Source: Siphonodentalium dalli
Lineage: Eukaryota > Mollusca > Scaphopoda > Gadilida > Siphonodentaliidae
Reading direction: 5' to 3'
NCBI GenBank assembly: GCA_032622095.1
Contig: CP136061.1
Coordinates: forward strand, 15,252,440-15,316,439
DNA: 64,000 bases
Under the pieces are notes generated by a model, which searched no databases, was not told the origin of the DNA, and saw nothing but the letters and a program-made list of their open reading frames with translations. The position numbers and the translations under genes were made by a program. Of the stretch, positions 46,901-52,079 are shown one piece after another (positions within the stretch are counted from its first letter, which is position 1; each line of letters starts with the position of its first letter).

Positions 46901-47872
46901 CAATCTCAGCGGCTCGGCCGTTTCCGCTTTCGCTCGGAAATAACGAAAATGACCGAGCCCCTGAGATTAACTGGGATCCATGCACACCACAGCCCTGCTG
47001 TCTCTGAAGTACATGATCATAGTATTTCACTATATTTGCCAAGAGCCGCCCGTGTGTCTGCTGAGATGCCCATGTGTCTGCTGAGATGCCCCGTGTGTCT
47101 GCTGAGATGCCCGTGTGTCTGCTGAGATGCCCGTGTGTCTGCTGAGATGCCCGTGTGTCTGCTGAGATGCCCCGTGTGTCTGCTGAGATGCCCGTGTGTC
47201 TGCTGAGATGCCCCGTGTGTCTGCTGAGATGCCCGTGTGTCTGCTGAGATGCCCGTGTGTCTGTTGAGATGCCCGTGTGTCTGCTGATCCCCATCACGAG
47301 CCGCCCGTGTGTCTGCTGAGATGCCCGTGTGTCTGCTGAGATGCCCGTGTGTCTGCTGAGATGCCCGTGTGTCTGCTGAGATGCCCGTGTGTCTGCTGAG
47401 ATGCCCGTGTGTCTGCTGAGATGCCCGTGTGTCTGCTGAGATGCCCGTGTGTCTGCTGAGATGCCCGTGTGTCTGCTGAGCAATGGATTGTTATGTTGCT
47501 TCTTTTATTACTTTTGCATTTGATCACGTGTGTTAAATTTTGACTAATATTTTTGGATCTGGTCTTATATAATATGTTTTCCTGTTGACCAGACCCGGCG
47601 CTCTGTTATCTTGACAGTACTGTTTATGCACCAATACAAACTTGATTTATACATACAATTGAGAGCTGCGGTTGAACCAATAAAATCTGCACAAGTAGGG
47701 AAATTGCCAGCAATCAATAATTTAGATGCTTTTTCAGTAAGGGGATGGTTGTCTCGAAGTAACTGTTGGCGCGAATTTTCTAATAAAGTGAGTATAAGTT
47801 ACTCACCTGGACGGAGTTCAGTAATATCCCAACAACAACAAACAGCGGAAACAGTAACAACATGGTATCCAT
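2009..47872 (-). CDS. DSL-family Notch ligand (Jagged/Serrate-like), 14 coding exons, predicted 931 aa
   Basis: Spliced gene assembled by hand. Type I membrane ligand that binds Notch on neighbouring cells. Coding exons (minus): 47872-47807, 37052-36898, 31420-31288, 25727-25564, 20174-20041, 15632-15510, 12381-12154, 11401-11174, 10588-10361, 9477-8758, 7465-7300, 5044-4855, 3679-3579, 2168-2009. All have AG/GT borders, and the phases 0,2,0,2,1,1,1,1,1,1,2,0,2 join without a frameshift (2796 nt). Order: signal peptide 1-22, MNNL about 23-175, DSL 182-224, 13 EGF repeats about 228-720, juxtamembrane 727-851, TM about 853-873, tail 874-931. The juxtamembrane part (VEVKIS then DDGFVKEDI) resembles Jagged. 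However, EGF1 is canonical rather than DOS-type, and I find no VWC exon. The class is secure; Jagged versus Delta orthology is less so. Confidence 0.93.
2689..3118. mobile_element. Non-autonomous DNA transposon, copy 1
   Basis: Terminal inverted repeats of about 35 bp begin CACCCCTGGTCAAGTGG and end with the complement. The element is 430 bp with no transposase. A related, longer copy lies at 31607-32116. Confidence 0.8.
3579..3679 (-). CDS. DSL ligand exon 13: transmembrane segment
   Basis: Acceptor ATTTTCAG, donor GGCC|GTGAGT, 101 nt, phase 0 in and 2 out. It encodes IVENW, then the hydrophobic helix YIVLAAGLLLITVLCIAIIL (about residues 853-873), then the basic stop-transfer RRRKRP. This fixes type I topology with the EGF side outside the cell. 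Confidence 0.92.
4105..4600. mobile_element. Composite palindromic MITE in DSL intron 13/12 region
   Basis: Starts with a 69 bp hairpin (4105-4173) with arms GCCAATGCATTCTCTTATAT and complement around a GTCGAC-containing loop. A half copy is at 4346-4380. Two copies of a linked block containing AGAGTGTCGTCTGCTCATG lie at about 4250-4330 and 4505-4590. No coding capacity. Confidence 0.75.
4657..4848 (+). repeat. GAY-triplet microsatellite
   Basis: GAC/GAT triplets with two AACGCTGG interruptions; the predicted poly-Asp reading frame is a by-product. It lies in the DSL intron just past the exon 12 donor. Confidence 0.9.
4855..5044 (-). CDS. DSL ligand exon 12: extracellular juxtamembrane region, part 2
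   Basis: Acceptor TTTTTCAG, donor GAC|GTAAGT, 190 nt, phase 2 in and 0 out. It encodes VISRVEVKISGDDGFVKEDI and a Pro/Ser-rich stem. The first part resembles the Jagged juxtamembrane segment with IHVAIS...DDGNPIKEI. The acceptor and first 33 exon bases are repeated about five more times upstream. A GAY-triplet microsatellite follows the donor. Confidence 0.87.
5012..5320 (-). repeat. Tandem copies of the exon 12 acceptor edge
   Basis: About six units of roughly 52 bp, including the genuine one. Each has the pyrimidine tract, an AG and the first 33 exon bases (AATGTTATATCGCGGGTAG). On the minus strand the copies end in TTTCAG, TTTAAG or TTTGAG. Confidence 0.88.
5626..6450. repeat. 25 bp minisatellite, about 33 copies
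   Basis: Unit GAGCATAACAAGCCGTATAA plus ACCCG, nearly perfect, in DSL intron 11. It is open in all three minus-strand frames because the unit has no stop on that strand and its length is not divisible by 3. Not a gene. Confidence 0.95.
6757..6825. mobile_element. Palindromic MITE hairpin
   Basis: Same 26 bp arms and loop as the 4105 hairpin. Followed at 6870-6960 by the AGACGACACTCTTC block in inverted orientation. Confidence 0.8.
7033..7101. mobile_element. Palindromic MITE hairpin
   Basis: Same family, opposite orientation to the 6757 hairpin. The pair brackets a composite element spanning about 6720-7160. Confidence 0.8.
7300..7465 (-). CDS. DSL ligand exon 11: extracellular juxtamembrane region, part 1
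   Basis: Acceptor TTTCTGCAG, donor GGG|GTGAGT, 166 nt, phase 1 in and 2 out. It encodes a cysteine-free segment (TDGQLIIYLDGKV ... SIKRVMTEF ... MVHTNYEHYTG). Together with exon 12 it occupies the place of the Jagged region between the EGF/VWC part and the membrane. Homology over this exon alone is weak; frame continuity and the splice sites support it. Two degenerate copies of its 5' edge lie upstream. Confidence 0.85.
7433..7800 (-). repeat. Tandem copies of the exon 11 acceptor edge
   Basis: Three degenerate units of 120-136 bp. Besides the genuine acceptor at 7466, copies of TTTCTTCAG followed by exon-like sequence occur at about 7602 and 7724. Each is preceded by intron sequence with GGGGCTGGAAAC. 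Confidence 0.8.
8436..8493. mobile_element. Degenerate MITE hairpin fragment
   Basis: Retains CTCTTATATATGCGAGTC and GCTTTGGCC from the family; the right arm is mostly lost. Related half copies are at 11738-11758 and 33750-33780. Confidence 0.55.
8758..9477 (-). CDS. DSL ligand exon 10: EGF repeats 8 to 13
   Basis: Acceptor TTTTACAG, donor CCAG|GTGAGA, 720 nt, phase 1-1. One uninterrupted reading frame encodes six EGF modules: MDVDEC, INIDEC, EEIDEC, ENIDDC, MNIDEC and a last one starting YFDAC. The first five are calcium-binding type; the last lacks the full motif. After EGF13 comes a short linker (FNDPIKPG). No cysteine-rich VWC sequence follows in this or the next exon. Confidence 0.96.
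9633..9766. mobile_element. Hairpin MITE in DSL intron 9
   Basis: Arms CCGGTTCCGTGGTTT...CAAAGTTTTGGAG and complement around CCATATATGG. A related hairpin is at 50165-50290, and related flank (GCTTCAGAGATTCTTCCAGC) is at 51125-51150. Confidence 0.65.
10000..10170. mobile_element. Imperfect hairpin in DSL intron 9
   Basis: TAGTTCCCAGTTATTATA...GGGAATTCAACTGG pairs loosely with CCGACTGGAATTCC...GGTATAATAACTATAGG. No coding sequence. The rest of 9800-10360 shows nothing else I can name. Confidence 0.5.
10361..10588 (-). CDS. DSL ligand exon 9: EGF repeats 6 and 7
   Basis: Acceptor ATATTTAG, donor CACG|GTGAGT, 228 nt, phase 1-1. It encodes EGF6 (NIDECVSSPCQHEGIC...) and EGF7 (EVDECQSNPCLNHATC...), both calcium-binding type with full six-cysteine patterns. 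I see no splice-edge array at this exon. Confidence 0.95.
11174..11401 (-). CDS. DSL ligand exon 8: EGF repeats 4 and 5
   Basis: Acceptor TTGTTACAG, donor TCAG|GTATGA, 228 nt, phase 1-1. It encodes EGF4 (DIDECLSSPCLHSGAC...) and EGF5 (SIDDCVNVTCSGNGIC...). Both carry calcium-binding N-terminal motifs. Three further copies of the acceptor region and first exon bases follow at about 77 bp spacing toward 11700. Confidence 0.95.
11397..11700 (-). repeat. Tandem copies of the exon 8 acceptor edge
   Basis: Four units of about 77 bp including the genuine one. Each has CATTGTTACAG followed by GGTGACCGATG or a variant of the first exon bases. Acceptor-like AGs are at about 11402, 11478, 11555 and 11632. 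Confidence 0.9.
12154..12381 (-). CDS. DSL ligand exon 7: EGF repeats 2 and 3
   Basis: Acceptor AATCTGTAG, donor ACAG|GTATGT, 228 nt, phase 1-1. It encodes two EGF modules. EGF2 (DINDCISHPCSNDGTC...) and EGF3 (SVDDCEGHGCLNKASC...) both begin with a calcium-binding D-x-D/N-D-C motif. It has the same length and phase as exons 8 and 9, which suggests these two-EGF exons arose by exon duplication. Confidence 0.94.
13746..13973. mobile_element. Pair of palindromic MITE hairpins
   Basis: Hairpins at 13746-13814 and 13905-13973 face each other across an AT-rich spacer, in DSL intron 6. A direct repeat of about 58 bp (AGAAGATGAGGC...) flanks the region at about 13490-13550 and 13998-14055. Confidence 0.78.
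14205..14620 (+). mobile_element. SINE-like element with tRNA-like head
   Basis: The head has a box A-like GATTAGAGTGTCCGAC and box B-like GAGTTCGAAGCTC, the latter part repeated three times at about 34 bp spacing. The body (14458-14615, AGGGACCTGG...GTGAAGTACTTAGGG) is shared with 63259-63408. Confidence 0.6.
15045..15545 (-). repeat. Tandem copies of the exon 6 donor edge
   Basis: Units of about 115-120 bp hold the last ~40 bases of exon 6 (encoding FFCECPSGFAG) plus the GTAGGTAC donor and intron with GTGTCACGCCCTACCCA. Donor-like copies lie near 15099, 15213 and 15333, besides the genuine 15509. One further unit lacks the exon part. Confidence 0.9.
15510..15632 (-). CDS. DSL ligand exon 6: end of DSL domain and EGF repeat 1
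   Basis: Acceptor CTTTCAG, donor GCTG|GTAGGT, 123 nt, phase 1 in and 1 out. It completes the DSL domain with GWTGHDC (sixth cysteine, residue 224) and then encodes EGF1 (YCQTSTCHNGGEC...FFCECPSGFAG). EGF1 has standard EGF spacing rather than the short DOS-type spacing of Jagged/Delta EGF1. Three partial copies of the exon end plus donor lie downstream in the intron. Confidence 0.94.
16565..16675 (-). pseudogene. tRNA-like fragment
   Basis: The minus strand reads CATGGTCCAGTGATCAGCGC ATCGGACTTG, box A-like, then a weak box B (GATTTGAGTTCACA). It does not fold convincingly, so it is probably a SINE head or tRNA relic. Confidence 0.35.
16912..17160. mobile_element. Palindromic MITE with linked block
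   Basis: Hairpin 16912-16980, then an AT-rich stretch and the AGACGACACTCTTC block to a CTGCAGGGTAATGGATG end. Same arrangement as at 6757-6975. Confidence 0.78.
17515..19340. repeat. 1.8 kb satellite of 23 bp units, about 79 copies
   Basis: Unit CATCGGGGTACCTACATTCC plus ATG, varying CCT/CTT/AAT, ATT/ATA and ATGC/ATAC. It lies in DSL intron 5. Plus-strand frames stay open for up to about 500 codons because the unit has no stop and 23 is not a multiple of 3; this is not a protein gene. The minus strand of each unit contains GTAGGTA or GTAAGTA, donor-like words. Confidence 0.95.
19370..20060 (-). repeat. Degenerate array carrying the exon 5 donor edge
   Basis: About ten copies of a roughly 42 bp unit (minus: TTAAAGGTAGGTAACACGTG) mixed with longer copies of the exon 5 end (AAGAAAATATGTATAAAAGG). 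It directly follows exon 5, whose own end is AAAAG|GTAGGTAACACG. Confidence 0.85.
20041..20174 (-). CDS. DSL ligand exon 5: DSL domain (main part)
   Basis: Acceptor CATGCAG, donor AAAAG|GTAGGT, 134 nt, phase 2 in and 1 out. It carries five of the six DSL cysteines (residues 182, 191, 195, 207, 215), with YYGKQC, CEPRD and GHYTC. Spacing is identical to Jagged1 (established knowledge). The pair after PRD-N is Trp201-Ser202, where Jagged1 has Phe-Phe. The exon end and donor are repeated many times in the downstream intron. Confidence 0.95.
20315..21436 (-). mobile_element. 5'-truncated non-LTR retrotransposon (jockey/CR1-like LINE)
   Basis: The 21442-20834 frame shows reverse transcriptase motifs: GVPQGSILGPLLF, LFADDTSMF, and FNPQKTESLLIS. 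The element starts mid-domain and loses similarity downstream, so it is dead. It is flanked by near-identical 17-18 bp repeats (TCAATTGATATTGATTT at about 20298 and TCAATTGATATTAATTT at about 21436), the expected target-site duplication. It lies in DSL intron 4. Confidence 0.88.
21450..22560. other. Intronic stretch without recognised genes
   Basis: AT-rich DSL intron 4 sequence. I see only a short direct repeat around GGTTCATGGCATG...GATGGCGAGGGTT (22140-22230). Confidence 0.5.
22560..23278. mobile_element. Interspersed repeat with GACCTTGAC motifs, copy 1
   Basis: Contains ACTCGAAAACGGCTGGACCG, a GT-repeat and several TTGACCTTCAAAATGGTC-like words, and ends CGGGCTAATCTGCTAGTA. It is related, in opposite orientation, to 25765-26405. 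The type is uncertain. Confidence 0.55.
24424..25015. mobile_element. Foldback element, copy 1
   Basis: Long inverted repeat: arms about 24459-24652 and 24780-24965 (TTTTTGAAGTTTTGACAGGG and complement; CTGTTCCTTAATAATG and complement). It is flanked by direct copies of CACTCATGTGGTAGCCTC. It lies just inside intron 4 next to the exon 4 array. Confidence 0.78.
25070..25560 (-). repeat. Tandem copies of the exon 4 donor half
   Basis: Three units of about 160 bp hold the 3' two-thirds of exon 4, its TTTG|GTAAGG donor and about 45 bp of intron ending ATGTATACAG. Donor copies are near 25091, 25244 and 25403. The C run is 11, 16 and 16 in the copies and 6 in the genuine exon. Confidence 0.9.
25564..25727 (-). 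CDS. DSL ligand exon 4: C-terminal part of MNNL domain
   Basis: Acceptor TATATTCACAG, donor TTTG|GTAAGG, 164 nt, phase 0 in and 2 out. It encodes VKFKFDVWDKDDGSN through GTRLMHTGQYVW, equivalent to the 'L.VEAWD...' strand and the end of MNNL. The last codon (Trp) is completed by exon 5. The genuine exon has six C residues (sense strand) at Met-Pro-Pro, which keeps frame. Three partial copies downstream have longer C runs. Confidence 0.92.
25765..26405. mobile_element. Interspersed repeat with GACCTTGAC motifs, copy 2
   Basis: Begins ACTAGCAGGTGGACCCGAC and ends with an ACAG microsatellite and TATATAATAGAT. Repeated TTTGACCTTGAATTG words and GGCTCGGCCGTTTTCGAG match the 22560-23278 element. 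A further start-like sequence (TTACTAGCAGGGTTACC) is at 45190. Confidence 0.55.
26545..26613. mobile_element. Palindromic MITE hairpin
   Basis: Diverged member of the family, in DSL intron 3. It is followed at 26620-26880 by about nine AT-rich units with ATAAAAATTGTTAAAGAATG. Confidence 0.75.
26620..26885. repeat. AT-rich degenerate tandem repeat
   Basis: About nine units of roughly 29 bp (TAAGAAAAAATTATAAAAAT type) following a MITE hairpin. Similar sequence follows the hairpins at 6757, 13746, 16912 and 38303. Confidence 0.7.
27255..27840. repeat. 45 bp minisatellite
   Basis: About ten degenerate units with AGTAAGGGTTAATTAATACT and CATTGACGAGTAGTTCCC, in DSL intron 3. Confidence 0.88.
28284..28430. 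mobile_element. Palindromic MITE
   Basis: Arms of about 68 bp: ATCTACAACTCGTCCCAGT ... AAATTAGGTCTGGACC and complement, around a 12-base loop. No coding sequence. Confidence 0.8.
28866..29870. mobile_element. hAT-like non-autonomous DNA transposon
   Basis: Inverted ends CAGGGGCGGCGGA and TCCGCCGCCCCTG. Flanking 8 bp repeats GAGGAAAC and GAGGGAAC differ by one base, fitting the 8 bp target duplication of hAT elements. 1005 bp, no transposase frame. Confidence 0.8.
30395..30525. repeat. 33 bp tandem repeat, 4 copies
   Basis: Unit CATCCCTGTTTGTGAACTCT then ATAGGTACATGTA. Confidence 0.9.
30734..31199. mobile_element. MITE just 5'-proximal to exon 3 donor side
   Basis: Terminal inverted repeats TTAAAGGTACTCAATCC and complement, 466 bp, ending about 90 bp downstream of the exon 3 donor. 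The reading frames inside do not look like a transposase. Confidence 0.7.
31288..31420 (-). CDS. DSL ligand exon 3: middle of MNNL domain
   Basis: Acceptor TTGTTTACAG, donor AGC|GTAAGT, 133 nt, phase 2 in and 0 out. It encodes NSCPYGRLRTG then NYISFGSN and NPMRFRIQEWS, matching the MNNL pattern 'CSFG...T.VIG.NSF...NPIRFPF.F.W' of Delta and Jagged. A 20 bp tandem repeat abuts the acceptor on its intron side. Confidence 0.92.
31421..31550 (-). repeat. 20 bp repeat abutting the exon 3 acceptor
   Basis: Six copies of GTAAACAAGGTGGGTGGCAT (plus strand). On the sense strand this is pyrimidine-rich TTGTTTACA, and only the exon-proximal copy ends in AG. It lengthens the acceptor region. Confidence 0.88.
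31607..32116. mobile_element. Non-autonomous DNA transposon, copy 2
   Basis: Same ends as the 2689-3118 element (CCTGGTCAAGTGGTCCTGC and its complement) and a homologous interior, including GTCGTTTTAGAAACACCAGC. It lies in DSL intron 2. The right end carries a partial duplication of the terminal motif. Confidence 0.75.
32205..32662. mobile_element. Foldback element, copy 2
   Basis: Same sequence family as 24459-24965, more diverged. Arms at about 32212-32335 and 32488-32640. No coding capacity. Confidence 0.72.
32950..33200. repeat. 24 bp degenerate minisatellite
   Basis: About nine units of GGTACTCTGGAGTACCTA + TATTTA; each unit is itself partly palindromic (GGTACTC/GAGTACC). Confidence 0.82.
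33285..33570. repeat. Duplicated block, about 125 bp
   Basis: Two copies of AACACTCTTTAAAAACACTT ... GGTACATTCTTTATA ... TTACCCTTCAGATTAAA with an indel between them. Confidence 0.75.
34018..34096. repeat. 31 bp tandem repeat
   Basis: Unit TATAGTCATTACATTATAAA then CATATACAATA, close to three copies. Confidence 0.85.
34224..34625. mobile_element. MITE with inverted ends
   Basis: Ends GGGTACGTTCATACACTGG...GTTTGCACGGTATGTTTTG and the complement, plus an internal second inverted pair (CATATTCTGGCACCAT). About 400 bp, non-coding. Confidence 0.7.
34960..35515. repeat. 32/35 bp minisatellite, two subtypes
   Basis: About 17 units of GCGCTAAATATCTTCA followed by either TCTTAAAGGACATCAT or CCTCGCCCAAGGACATCAT. 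The subtypes are grouped in blocks. Confidence 0.92.
35922..36254. mobile_element. Hairpin MITE
   Basis: Ends AGTGCCACCGCA...AATCGTAAGTGGGGAAAATCG and complement. The interior is rich in CGTAGC/GCTACG words. About 330 bp. Confidence 0.75.
36777..36837. mobile_element. Palindromic MITE hairpin next to exon 2 donor
   Basis: Arms GTGCATTCTCTTATATATGC and complement. It ends about 60 bp downstream of the exon 2 donor and is followed by the family tail containing CAGCGCAGCTCCCGCC. Confidence 0.78.
36898..37052 (-). CDS. DSL ligand exon 2: N-terminal half of MNNL domain
   Basis: Acceptor TTTTCAG, donor AGG|GTAAGT, 155 nt, phase 0 in and 2 out. It encodes the start of the MNNL (C2-like) module, with SLRFVSFYN followed by GNCCDG and a cysteine cluster ending CDHFFVICLDEG. 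This matches the Jagged pattern of NGNCC followed by CDTYFKVCL. In Jagged and Delta this domain supports Notch and membrane contact. A 41 bp minisatellite begins about 50 bp upstream in the intron. Confidence 0.92.
37107..38160. repeat. 41 bp minisatellite, about 25 copies
   Basis: Unit CCATGAACCACCAGATCACA then TTATATACAACATATTATATA, in DSL intron 1 just upstream of exon 2. Some units are shortened. Confidence 0.93.
38303..38371. mobile_element. Palindromic MITE hairpin between two minisatellites
   Basis: Same arms, inverted orientation. It sits between the oppositely oriented arrays at 37107-38160 and 38791-39290. Confidence 0.78.
38775..39292. repeat. 50 bp minisatellite, about 10 copies
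   Basis: Unit TCTGGGCATTCTAATGGTAT then ATAATATAAGATATGTTGTG then TATAATGTTA. The second and third parts are near reverse complements of the 37107-38160 unit. Confidence 0.93.
39293..42280. other. DSL intron 1 stretch without recognised genes
   Basis: Contains a 20 bp TAATAATAATGTGTTTAAAT repeat (39605-39690), four TTGAATCAGAAT/poly-C units (40745-40945), a hairpin at 41211-41350 (CTCGGGCAACTTCGG and complement), and a degenerate GTCCGAGGGTTCGATA repeat at about 41955-42130. No exon seen. Confidence 0.6.
42295..44800. mobile_element. 2.5 kb inverted-repeat (foldback) element
   Basis: Left arm about 42295-43100 and right arm about 43990-44800 are reverse complements (CTAGATGATGCCAAAGGGGT, TTGTCAGGGGCAGAAAAGG and their complements). 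They are separated by about 890 bp. Arms and spacer are made of degenerate units of about 115 bp with CACCAAACTTATA and ATCCCCAT. ACAG/CTGT microsatellites mark both ends. No transposase visible. Confidence 0.82.
44800..47040. other. DSL intron 1 stretch without recognised genes
   Basis: AT-rich, with a TTTA microsatellite at 45430. An open frame at 46225-46572 (plus) has no recognisable domain and no clear splice support. I see no exon. Confidence 0.55.
47048..47482. repeat. 20 bp minisatellite, about 21 copies
   Basis: Unit GTGTGTCTGCTGAGATGCCC with a short unique interruption (CTGATCCCCATCACGAG) at about 47283. It lies in intron 1, about 330 bp from the signal-peptide exon. Confidence 0.93.
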
Positions 47873-47878
47873 AACTGT
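47807..47878 (-). CDS. DSL ligand coding exon 1: signal peptide
   Basis: The ATG is at 47872-47870 and the exon encodes MDTMLLLFPLFVVVGILLNS-VQ, a classic hydrophobic signal peptide. A second in-frame ATG is at codon 4. The donor is CAG|GTGAGT, phase 0. Six bases upstream of the ATG (47878/47879) is a good acceptor (CTTTTACAG), so at least one non-coding 5' exon probably lies upstream. Start chosen as the first ATG after that acceptor. Confidence 0.88.
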
Positions 47879-49046
47879 CTGTAAAAGATTTAATGAGAAT
47901 TCATTTCACGTCTCCACTTCACTGGTGTATTATGATGATCAGAGTCACGGAAGTCCTCACTTATAGGGCTGTATATAAACACATGAGCATTTGATTCATA
48001 GCATCTTGCTTCTGTAAATTGTGTCACGTGTGGATTTAGTGACCTTTGACTTGCCAATTGATGTCGTGCATGTATTATCAATCATCCCGACGGCTGATCC
48101 ACCGGCTTTGTTTGTAAATTGAAACCGTATGTGCATTAGACATATGTACAACAATTCATCCTCCTCATGTCACGACGTTAAACCCGTTATGTAACAAACT
48201 GTCGACGGGAATATGCGCATCATATACAAAAAGTTCGCGCGCCCTTATTCTATCTCCCTATTATGGGGCACTTATCCTCATTATCTACCGCTTCAAACAA
48301 TGGTTATGCGCGGGCATCCTAAATGTCAACGAGCGAGGCAAATTACCGTATATATTGTGAGGTATGAGGATTAGTATATATGTCAGGCATAATATGATAT
48401 CCGACATCTTTAACTGTTTGTGTGCATTTCGACTTTATTCTGAGAAATGTGGCACTTTGATGTTTGATGTAAAGATAATATATATATACTTCGTATCGGG
48501 TGCCATGCATGTAGACAATGCGTTTCGCGCATCTGTAATTCGTCATGGTATTATTTACGTTGCCTATATTAGCTCGTATGCTCAATTCTTAAAGATTTTT
48601 TGATGCATGTTTAGACGGACATGAATGGCTTACTCGAACTTCCAAATGGTTTCTATGTGTAATTTGGAAGGAGTTGTAAGATATGTTGATATAAATACAC
48701 GCAATATTGATATGGTCTTCATATTCTCTGATAAATACTCAATATCAAAGCAATTTTCCAGATGTTTGCAGTGTTTCGAGCACCAAAGTTAAATAAACGC
48801 TCTTTATAACTACCATATCAGGAATATACTATAACATTAAAAAGGAACCTTCTTTTTTGTTCAATGCCGAAGAATATTCGGGTCTCGAGATCCGAATTTG
48901 TAAATTACACCATAAATAGTCCATACAGGAATATTTGACATATTTATCAACCTATATTTTGGTGCAAAGGCGAGCATATTTTGGACGTTCAAACCGCCAA
49001 GGGCGCTTTAAATAGATGCCGTTCATTTATAAAACTATTTATTGGT

Positions 49047-49990
49047 GACTCGATCCTATATACTCTGAGGCTCGATCCTATATACTCTGAGGCCCGATCC
49101 TATATACTCTGAGGCTCGATCCTATATACTCTGAGGCTCGATCCTATATACTCTGAGGCTCGAAAAGGATATACTCTGAGGCTCGAAAAGGATATACTCT
49201 GAGGCTCGAAAAGGATATACACTGAGGCTCGATCCTATATACTCTGAGGCTCGAAAAGGATATACTCTGAGGCTCGAAAAGGATATACTCTGAGGCTCGA
49301 AAAGGATATACTCTGAGGCTCGAAAAGGATATACTCTGAGGCTCGAAAAGGATATACTCTGAGGCTCGAAAGGGATATACTCTGAGGCTCGATCCTATAT
49401 ACTCTGAGGCTCGAAAAGGATATACCCTGAGGCTCGAAAAGGATATACCCTGAGGCTCGATCCTATATACTCTGAGGCTCGAAAAGGATATACTCTGAGG
49501 ATCGAAAAGGATATACTCTGAGGCTCGAAAAGGATATACTCTGAAGCTCGAAAAGGATATACTCTGAGGCTCGAAAAGGATATACTCTGAGGCTCGAAAA
49601 GGATATACTCTGAGGCTCGAAAAGGATATACTCTGAGGCCCGAAAATGATATACTCTGAGGCTCGATCCTATATACTCTGAGGCTCGAAAATGATATACT
49701 CTGAGGCTCGAAAAGGATATACTCTGAGGCTCGAGAATGATATACTCTGAAGCTCGAAAATGATATACTCTGAAGCTCGAAAAGGATATACTCTGAGGCT
49801 CGAGAAGGATATACTCTGAAGCTCGAAAAGGATATACTCGGAGGCTCGATCCTATATACTCTGAGGCTCGATCCTATATACTCTGAGGCTCGAAAGGAAA
49901 TATACTCTGAGGCTCGAAAAGGATATAATCTGTGGCTCGATCCTATATACTCTGAGGCTCGAAAAGGATATACTATGAGGGCTCGAACAA
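49047..49990. repeat. 23 bp minisatellite, about 40 copies
   Basis: Unit CTCGAAAAGGATATACTCTG + AGG; a subtype has CTCGATCCTATATACTCTG. It is open on the minus strand as a consequence of the repeat. Intergenic. Confidence 0.93.
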
Positions 49991-50164
49991 CCTTTATGTG
50001 TGCAGAACAAATGCGTTCTGTATACCTTGAGTGTATACCATATAAAATACACATTTTATTTGTTTTCTATTTTATGATATCTAGCATATTCATCACCCTA
50101 TGGTATATAAGTCCTGCCATTCGCGACCATGTTGGATCCATCCCACTCCTGTTCTGTGGTTTAA

Positions 50165-50290
50165 ATGCTATACATGTCAAAGATCTGTAGGTGCATTCCA
50201 TATATGGAATTTTGAATATTCATGAATTCCATATATGGAACGCACCTCCAGAACTTTTACCTGTACGCGGAACGGGAACTAGATGAAATC
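50165..50290. mobile_element. Hairpin MITE
   Basis: GGTGCATTCCATATATGGAA and GAATTCCATATATGGAACGCACC arms; related to 9633-9766. Confidence 0.65.
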
Positions 50291-50479
50291 AATATGGCTG
50301 CGACTAAGTTATCTCGCCTATTATACCGTGTCATAGAATATATACGAAACCTTTAATTATAAAAAATAAAAAACATAAAAAACACACGACATTTTACTTG
50401 GCTTACAAGCCTCAATAATGTCCATTTGACTTGTAGCGGAAAAAGTAGTAAATTAATTACAATTATAATCTATATAGGC

Positions 50480-50775
50480 GGGTGTTGACTTGGTCACCAT
50501 CTTGAAAAATAGGATTAGCTTGATTTTTCGGCGTCGATTGGTAAGTGTCTCCCACACAGTTTCGTGGAGCAAGCCCTCCTTACTACAACTTCTTGTCGCT
50601 CCAGTTATGATTCTTGCGGCTTCGTATTCGATTTCTTCTAGTTCGATAGCTTCTTCGTTGCTACAGGTGTCCCAAACTGAGGAGGCCTACTCCAGGACAG
50701 GACGAATAAATGATAAATATAGTATTTATAGTCACCCCCTGTCAAGGTTTAATTTATGCCTCCCTGTATATAAGT
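50480..50775 (-). mobile_element. LINE ORF2 3' fragment
   Basis: The minus strand translates to LYLSFIRPVLE, then a stop, then ASSVWDTC and IEYEAARIITGAT, the thumb region after the reverse transcriptase of CR1/jockey-like LINEs. It has in-frame stops and no RT core, so it is dead. Confidence 0.75.
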
Positions 50776-51404
50776 CAGCGATACTAATTTAATACATGGA
50801 TGGAAATGCTGGAATAACCTGTCACAGTGTGTCCATCTGCGAATTATTGGAAGGGATCAATTATAAAAACTTAACATGTTGACATCAATTAACAAGTTGT
50901 CTTGAGTGATAAATCATGCATGTTTAAAACATGATATACCATGTTAAATCGTGTTATAATCATGATGTATCATGGTTTTATGTCTGATTCGTTTGACCTC
51001 GACCTGATAATAATGTTTCGAGTTCAGAGAAGGATGGTTTCTCTTCTTAGAATGTACAGTCGGCTTCTGTATGTAGCTGGTATAAGCGAGATCACTGGGT
51101 CGCGGCCGTATTTGATGCATCCCGTGGCTTCAGAGATTCTTCCAGCACCGGTATGATATCCAGGGCTGAATTGACACAGGGAGTACCATTGTATAGGTGC
51201 GTTGATCCTAATGGGGAACGTAAAATTATATTATCTTATATGAGCAATAAAGAGCGTTATACTAATCCTCTTAAACGACATTTAAGACAATTGGTACACA
51301 TGGGTCACCTGGTCATGGAATATGCGCTTTTGTCTTGAGATGACTTACGAATTCTGATTCAAAAGTATTCAATTGGCTTCAGATTGGGTTGAGAAGATTT
51401 AAGA

Positions 51405-51640
51405 AGAAGAAAAAGATGATGATGATGGTGGTGGTGGTGGTGGTGATGATGGTGATGATGATGATGATGACGATGATGATGATGATGATGACGACGACGA
51501 CGACGATAATGATGATGTTAATGACGATTACCTTAATGCCGACTGAGACGCAAAGCGCCCCCTCCCGGTCCAAGCATTGCGATGATGAAGAAGACAACAT
51601 TGTAACGACAACGATGATGATGATGAGTTTCCAACCTGAA
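51405..51640. repeat. GAT/GGT-triplet microsatellite
   Basis: GATGATGGTGGTGG and GATGACGACGACG runs. The open frames on both strands are low-complexity artefacts. Confidence 0.85.
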
Positions 51641-52079
51641 ATTTCCACCTGTTGAAAATGCTGACCATAAATAAGGATGTCAGATACCCCTATTAGGCCC
51701 ATGCTACAACGCCTCTGTCGCGGTGACGGTGATGGTGATGATTACCGGCATGGTAAACGGTCTTAATAATAGACCGGAATGTGTATTACGCACACCCGCC
51801 TGTAGATTACCTCCCCTGTTCTAGTACATCGAAAATTGGTGATGGGGTCATACGTACAGTTTATTTGACTCAAATCTTGTTCGGGACGAGTTAATATATT
51901 GAAGCCTTATTCGCGACTATGACTATACGATGCTAATAGTGTTTGTCTTCTCGCTTGATTCAATATATCGACATGAATAGTGCACAATCATGAATTTAAT
52001 CAATTTGATTGAAACTAAAATTTATGTGAAAATTGCAAGATTCTGGAACCGAATTTAGACCTGTTGTGAATGCACCAGT

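Larger units (their letters stand above)
47880..52079. other. Intergenic region between divergent DSL and TUSC2 genes
   Basis: Holds a minisatellite (49047-49990), a hairpin (50165-50290), a LINE fragment (50480-50770) and a GAT microsatellite. It must contain the TUSC2 promoter and perhaps the DSL promoter and 5' exon. I cannot pick out a TATA box or start site with confidence. Confidence 0.6.
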